The notes below the pieces were generated by a model. The model searched no databases, was not told the DNA's origin, and saw only the letters and a program-made list of their open reading frames with translations. A DNA stretch of 64,000 nucleotides from Occultella kanbiaonis (lineage in GTDB: Bacteria; Actinomycetota; Actinomycetes; Actinomycetales; Beutenbergiaceae): positions 5,456,001-5,520,000 of the forward strand of contig NZ_CP046175.1 of NCBI RefSeq assembly GCF_009708215.1, given 5' to 3'. A program made the translations under genes and the position numbers. Below, in pieces: positions 59,603-64,000 of this stretch. How positions within the stretch are numbered: the stretch's first letter is position 1; every line of letters starts with the position of its first letter.

Positions 59603-61426
59603 TCACAGACCCGCCGCCACGGCCGCCCCGGCGCGCAACCACGCGCGCTGGGTGGCCGGGGCGAGCGAGTCGAACCGCAGCACGGACTCGACCATGGCCC
59701 GGTCGTACGGGATGGTGACCGTCTCGCGGACCCAGCCGGTGAAGCCCTTGGCGATGTCCGAGGCAGCGGGCTTGGTGTCCTTCTCGCGGGCCTGGGAGAC
59801 CACCACGACGGCGCCGCGTGCGAGCTCCGCGGACCGGCCGCCGCGGGCGACGAGCTCCTCGAGCAGGAGCGCACCCGCCTCGGCGTGTTCGGGCTTGGCG
59901 ATGCTGGCGACCACGAGCTGGTCGGCCTTGTCGATCATCCGCAGCCAGTTCTCGGCGGACTCGTCGTTGCCTGAGTCGACGAACACGAGCCGGTAGTAGC
60001 GGCCGGCGACGTCGTGGATCGCGTCCACGTCCGGTGCGCTGATCCGGGTCTCGGAGGACAGCAGGTTCGGGTTCGAGCGGAGTACGTCGTACTTGTCCGC
60101 GGGCTGGTGGTGCACGTAGTGGGAGATGTCCCCCGCCTTCGCGCCCGGGGAGAGCAGGTTGTCCACCTCGGGCAACAGGTCGAGCACCGTCGCATCGTGC
60201 GGACCCTGGTCGGTGCGCCAGCCGAGCGTGCCGCGGGTGACGTTGTTGTCCCAGGCGAGCGTGGCGGCCCCGGAGTTGCGCGCGAACACGGCGGCGAGCA
60301 GGGCCGTGGTGGGGGTCTTGTTCGCCCCGCCCTTGCCGTTCACGATGGCGATCGTGCGCACCCCCGGCCAGTGCTGGGAGACGGTGTTGCGGTCGGACCG
60401 CTCGGAGCGTTCGGCGGCGCTCGGAGCCGTCTTGATGCCGGCTCGGGCGAGGACACCGCGCAGCCCGGTGCTGGCCGGCGCCTCGACCTGCTCCTGGGTG
60501 AGGAAGGACTCACGCAGCTGGCGCCGGGTCAGCGCGGGCTCGCCGGTCTGCTGCGGATACGCCGGCCCCGCGTTCTGCGGCGGGTACGCCGGGCCTGCCG
60601 GCTGCGGCACGGACGCGGAGCCGCCCGACTGCGGCGGGTACGCCGGGCCGCCGGGCTGCGGGGCGGACGGTGAGAACGAAGGCATGGACGACGGCGACTG
60701 CCCAGGAGCAGGGAACGGCGCCTGGCGGGCGGGTTGCGTCGGGTACGAGCCGGGCTGAGCCCGGTGCGGGCTCGGCGGCAGTTGCTCGGCCGCCGGTTCG
60801 GCGGGTCGAGGTGGCGGCGCCCAGTGGTCCGGCGCCGCCGGGGCCCGACCTGCCGGAGCCTGCGTCGCGGGTGCGTGCGGTTCTGCCGGTACAGCCGGCG
60901 CTGCCAGTTCAGCCGGCGCTGCCGGTGTGGGCGGTTCTGCTCGCGCTGCCGGTTCAGCCGGTTCAGGTCGCACTGCCGGTGTGGGCGGTTCAGCTCGCGC
61001 TGCCGGGTCGGCGAACGCGGCCGGCTCCGCCGCGTCGGACCGTTCGGCCGGCTCGGGCGCGGACTCCTGGGTCGCCGGCCCGGCCGGGGGCCGGACCCGG
61101 GTCATCACGGTGGCGTCCGACTGCGGGTCGTGGATGAGCGCACTCGGCTCGGGCGCCTGGTCGCGGCTCGCCCGCTCGTCGACGCTGCCGTCGGGGTGCA
61201 CAGCGAGCTCGAAGCGTCCCTCCGGCTCACTCACGTGCACGAGCACGGCGCGGCCGAGGACGTCCCGGGCCCGTTGGGCGACGTAGGTGGTGACGTCCCG
61301 CCGGGCGCCGGGCAGGGATCCGCTGCGCAGGTAGTGGGGTACGCCGTCGAAGATCACCTCGGCCACGCCGTCGGGGTCGATCGTCGCCGACACCCGAGGG
61401 TGCGGCGGGACGTTGTCGAAATTCAT
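59603..61426 (-). CDS. ParA/MinD-like ATPase with long disordered proline-rich N-terminal region
   Basis: 607 residues. Residues 1-85 form a small alpha/beta domain. Residues 90-300 are low complexity in Pro, Ala, Glu and Gln, with repeats such as AEPPTPA and GPAYPPQ. From about 355 there is a P-loop ATPase of the SIMIBI class. Its deviant Walker A is NGKGGANKTPTT (residues 363-374), where Asn replaces the usual Gly before the catalytic Lys370. DNNVTRGTLGWRTDQGPHDATVLDLLP and LVFVDSGNDESAENWLRMID follow. Similar proteins occur near type VII secretion or cell-envelope loci in Actinomycetota; no such locus is seen here. Confidence 0.78.
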   Translation of the reverse strand: MNFDNVPPHPRVSATIDPDGVAEVIFDGVPHYLRSGSLPGARRDVTTYVAQRARDVLGRAVLVHVSEPEGRFELAVHPDGSVDERASRDQAPEPSALIHDPQSDATVMTRVRPPAGPATQESAPEPAERSDAAEPAAFADPAARAEPPTPAVRPEPAEPAARAEPPTPAAPAELAAPAVPAEPHAPATQAPAGRAPAAPDHWAPPPRPAEPAAEQLPPSPHRAQPGSYPTQPARQAPFPAPGQSPSSMPSFSPSAPQPGGPAYPPQSGGSASVPQPAGPAYPPQNAGPAYPQQTGEPALTRRQLRESFLTQEQVEAPASTGLRGVLARAGIKTAPSAAERSERSDRNTVSQHWPGVRTIAIVNGKGGANKTPTTALLAAVFARNSGAATLAWDNNVTRGTLGWRTDQGPHDATVLDLLPEVDNLLSPGAKAGDISHYVHHQPADKYDVLRSNPNLLSSETRISAPDVDAIHDVAGRYYRLVFVDSGNDESAENWLRMIDKADQLVVASIAKPEHAEAGALLLEELVARGGRSAELARGAVVVVSQAREKDTKPAASDIAKGFTGWVRETVTIPYDRAMVESVLRFDSLAPATQRAWLRAGAAVAAGL

Positions 61427-61636
61427 CGGTGCTCCTCGGCGGTCGCTCTCCCCCGGTCTGCCGGGATCCGCGGGCCCGGTAGGCGGTCATTCGGCTCCCA
61501 CCCTATGGACCTTCGCCCCCCAGCGCCGCACCAGCGCACGTGAGGGTCGCCACGCCGGACCCGTCCGACGGCGACGATCACCGCGATCCTCGAGGTCCCC
61601 CACGCCGCGCCACGAGCCGCCGGACCGGTTCGGACG

Positions 61637-62920
61637 TCACCCTGCGGTCCGCCGCAGGACCCGGTGCCGGAGCACCCGGTAGGCCACCCCGACGGCGAGC
61701 ACGCCCACCCCGACCGCGATCGTCGGCGGTGGCAGCGTGGCCACCAGCACGGCGCACCCTCCGGCGCCGAGCCCCTGCAGCCACCTCGGATACCGGCGGT
61801 CGGCGCCGGTCTGCGTCCAGGCGGACAGGTTCGCGATCAGGTAGTACAACAGCACCCCGAACGAGGAGAACCCGATCGCGTCCTTCAGGTCCACGGTGAG
61901 CACCAGGACACCGATCACGACGGCGATCGCGACCTCCGCGTGATGGGGCACCAGGTACCGGGGGTGGACCGCGGCGAGCCACCGGGGCAGGTCGTCGCCC
62001 CGCGCCATCGCCAGCGTGGTCCGACCGACCCCGGTGAGCAGCGCGAGCAGCGCCCCGAGGGCGGCGACAGCGGCCCCGGCCCGCACGATCGGTACCGCCG
62101 CCGACCACGGACCCGCCTCCACCGCGGCGGCGAGCGGCGCGACCGAGGAGGCGACGCCGTCGGGCCCCAGGACGGTCAGCACCGCGACCGCGACGAGCGC
62201 GTACAGCCCGACGGCGACCGCGAGCGCCCCGAGGATCGCGCGCGGGATGGTGCGGGTCGGGTCGCGGACCTCCTCGCCGAGGGTCGCGATCCGCGCGTAG
62301 CCGGCGAACGCGAAGAACAACAGGCCCGCGGACTGGAGCACCCCGTACCAGCCGGCGGACGGCGTCGCCCACCCGTCGAGATTGGCGGCGTCCGGGTCGC
62401 CGACGCCGAGGGTCGCCACGAGGACGAGCACGAGCACGGCCAGGACCGCGACGACGATCACCCGGGCGGCCCGCATCGTCTTCGTGATGCCGCGGTAGTT
62501 CAGCGCGGCGAGGACGATCACTGCCGCGAGGGCGACCGGCCTGCGCCAGGCCTCCGGCGCCGCGTACTCGGCGACCGCGAGCGCCATCGCGGCGCAGCTG
62601 GCCGTCTTGCCGATGACGAACGCCCACCCGGCTCCGAAGCCCCACCACGGCCCGAGCCGTTCGCGGCCGTAGACGTAGGTGCCACCCGAGGTCGGGTAGA
62701 CGGCGGCGAGCTGCGCCGACGAGGTCGCGTTGGCCAGGGCCACCGCCGCCGCGATGCCCAGGCCGATGAGCAGACCGGCCCCGGCGGCCTGGGCTGCCGG
62801 GGCGAACACCGTGAACACACCCGCGCCGATCATCGACGCGAGCCCGATCATCACCGCGTCGGCGGTACCCAGCCGACGCGCCAGGGCGGGCTGCGCGCCC
62901 GCCGTGGAATCCGTACCCAT
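61637..62920 (-). CDS. APC-superfamily amino acid permease
   Basis: 427 residues with about 12 membrane helices. The first carries the substrate-binding GLASMIGAGVFTVFAPAA motif, with the G-(S/A)-x-(I/M)-G-(S/A)-G-(I/V)-F pattern of amino acid transporters, and YPTSGGTYVYGRERLGPWWGFGAGWAFVIGKTASCAAMALA is typical of the AAT/APA groups. The substrate is unknown. ATG 62920 is chosen because GGAG sits 6 bases upstream and the extension beyond it is charged (RREARRERRLPL) and not family-like. It is 219 bases from the LacI-type gene, with no feature seen between. Confidence 0.85.
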   Translation of the reverse strand: MGTDSTAGAQPALARRLGTADAVMIGLASMIGAGVFTVFAPAAQAAGAGLLIGLGIAAAVALANATSSAQLAAVYPTSGGTYVYGRERLGPWWGFGAGWAFVIGKTASCAAMALAVAEYAAPEAWRRPVALAAVIVLAALNYRGITKTMRAARVIVVAVLAVLVLVLVATLGVGDPDAANLDGWATPSAGWYGVLQSAGLLFFAFAGYARIATLGEEVRDPTRTIPRAILGALAVAVGLYALVAVAVLTVLGPDGVASSVAPLAAAVEAGPWSAAVPIVRAGAAVAALGALLALLTGVGRTTLAMARGDDLPRWLAAVHPRYLVPHHAEVAIAVVIGVLVLTVDLKDAIGFSSFGVLLYYLIANLSAWTQTGADRRYPRWLQGLGAGGCAVLVATLPPPTIAVGVGVLAVGVAYRVLRHRVLRRTAG

Positions 62921-63139
62921 CACCAGCTCCCGACCGAGCGGGAGACGCCGCTCCCGCCGAGCCTCGCGCCCGGTGGGCTGGTGGGTCAAGCGGCTACCTG
63001 CTGCTCACCCGCGGTTCATGTGAGGTCCCTGGCGCCTCCTGCCGCCGAACGCGCAGGTCCAACGTTTCACCCCTCGCGACTCCACGTTCGAGCCTTGGCC
63101 GGATGCCGCGGGAGCGACGGAGCGCGGGCCGAGGTGGGG

Positions 63140-64000
63140 CTACGTCGTACGCGGCGGCCCGCTGGAGGACCGGACCTTGAGGGTCGGGCTGACCTGGACC
63201 CGGTGCACGGGCCGGCCGGGATCGGCCATCCGAGCGGCCAGGAGCGATACGGCCGTGCGCCCGATGGTCCGCCGCGGCGGGCGGACGGCGGACAGCGCGG
63301 GCGTGGCCAGCGGCGCCACCTGGTCGTCGTAGGCGAGTACGGAGAGGTCACCGGGCACGCTCAGTCCACGCTCGGCGGCCCGCTGCACCACCCGTAGTGC
63401 CTCGGGGTCGGAGTGCACGATGAGCGCCGTGGTCCCGGTCGCCAGGACGGCATCCACGACCGCTTCGATGGCGGCCGTGAAGCCGGGATCCGGCCGGTCC
63501 GGCACGGGTAGGTCCACGACGCCGGCGGTGTCCAATCCGAGGTCGGTGCACGCCGCGTGCCAGCCCGCGTGGAGCTGCCCCACGTGCGGGGAGTGCTGGC
63601 TGAGCGCCACCCCGATCCGGCGGTGGCCCAGGCTGGTGAAGTGGTGCACGGCCATCGCGATGCCACCCCGATGGTCGGTGGTCACGGACTCCACGGCGCG
63701 CCGTTCGTCGCCGACGACGGCGTTGCGCTCCATGAGCACGACCGGCACCTCGGTCTCGGCGAGCCAGGCCCGCATCAGGTCTCCGCCCGGTCCGGTGACG
63801 GTCGGGGCGAGCAGCAGGCCGTCCGCGCCGCCTTCGAGGAGGCGCTGCACGTCGCCGCGCTCGTCGGCGGCCTCGTACACCGACCCGCGCAGTGCCATCC
63901 GCAGGCCGAGCGCCCGGGTCTCCTCCTCAACCCCCCGAGCGACGTCCGGCCAGTAGTAGTCGAGGGACGGCACGAGCATGCCCACGGCGCCACCGACGAC
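63140..64000 (-). CDS. LacI-family transcriptional regulator (N-terminus outside the window)
   Basis: The reading frame is open at base 64000, so the HTH is cut off by the window edge. What remains is the periplasmic-binding-protein-like sensor domain of a LacI/GalR protein: VGGAVGMLVPSLDYYWPDVARGVEEETRALG at the edge, VVLMERN, VTTDHRGGIAMAVHHFTSLGHRRIGVALSQ, ALIVHSDPEALRVVQRAAERGLSVPGDLSVLAYDDQ, and the closing LSAVRPPRRTIGRTAVSLLAARMADPG. It probably responds to a sugar. The controlled gene may lie to the right, outside the window. Confidence 0.9.
   Translation of the reverse strand, partial: VVGGAVGMLVPSLDYYWPDVARGVEEETRALGLRMALRGSVYEAADERGDVQRLLEGGADGLLLAPTVTGPGGDLMRAWLAETEVPVVLMERNAVVGDERRAVESVTTDHRGGIAMAVHHFTSLGHRRIGVALSQHSPHVGQLHAGWHAACTDLGLDTAGVVDLPVPDRPDPGFTAAIEAVVDAVLATGTTALIVHSDPEALRVVQRAAERGLSVPGDLSVLAYDDQVAPLATPALSAVRPPRRTIGRTAVSLLAARMADPGRPVHRVQVSPTLKVRSSSGPPRTT

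Overview
The window is a stretch of very high G+C, gene-dense DNA typical of an Actinomycetota chromosome, probably Micrococcales. Pointers are a DUF222/HNH endonuclease, a DUF6069-like protein, TipA-, WYL- and HxlR-type regulators, an actinobacterial-type HelD, GTG/TTG starts and many apparently leaderless genes with TANNNT -10 boxes just before the start codon. No rRNA, tRNA, CRISPR array, insertion sequence or phage gene was seen. No gene-free stretch exceeds about 300 bases; the emptiest part (22948-23899) holds decayed gene remnants.

Layout. 1-2.8 kb: the C-terminal part of a repeat-built protein, a GAP-family membrane protein and an AlkZ-like HTH_42 protein. 2.9-11.6 kb: two paralogous TPR/LuxR regulators, each followed by a short + strand transcription unit (PQ-loop membrane protein plus methyltransferase; flavin monooxygenase), with an Old Yellow Enzyme between them and a TipA-like regulator after. 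11.6-18.7 kb: PlsC, a MarR/deazaflavin nitroreductase pair, a Rox-like monooxygenase with a rifamycin-associated-element-like palindrome, a WYL regulator facing a VOC/NmrA pair, and a VOC-SRPBCC fusion. 18.9-23.9 kb: dihydrolipoyl dehydrogenase, an NRAMP Mn transporter behind a strong dyad, GNAT, a membrane protein and remnants. 23.9-35.4 kb: TetR-ABC exporter, DUF6069, two NarL-type two-component systems, YchJ, and a multicopper oxidase with a tandemly repeated signal-peptide n-region. 35.6-45.2 kb: DUF222/HNH; a TetR-controlled acyl-CoA carboxylase operon that includes BioY, MaoC and a CitE-like lyase; SseA-SufE. 45.4-49.5 kb: ABC transporter with a third two-component system, and a deaminase. 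49.5-64 kb: a QorR/QorB-like redox module with a 16-bp tandem array, HelD, a beta-propeller-like membrane protein, YdeI-like, LysE, MBL-fold, F420 reductase-like, ParA-like, APC permease and a truncated LacI regulator.

How the genes fit together. Most regulators sit beside their probable targets with a visible dyad between them: MarR and nitroreductase, HxlR and quinone reductase, TetR and carboxylase operon, TetR and exporter. Several themes concern xenobiotic and redox stress: Rox, HelD, TipA, OYE, QorB, F420-type enzymes, multicopper oxidase and drug-type ABC exporters. The least explained structures are a two-copy intergenic nested-hairpin element (4602-4743 and 17470-17584) whose stems differ in sequence but keep their pairing around an invariant loop, and a 16-bp tandem array at 50445-50573.
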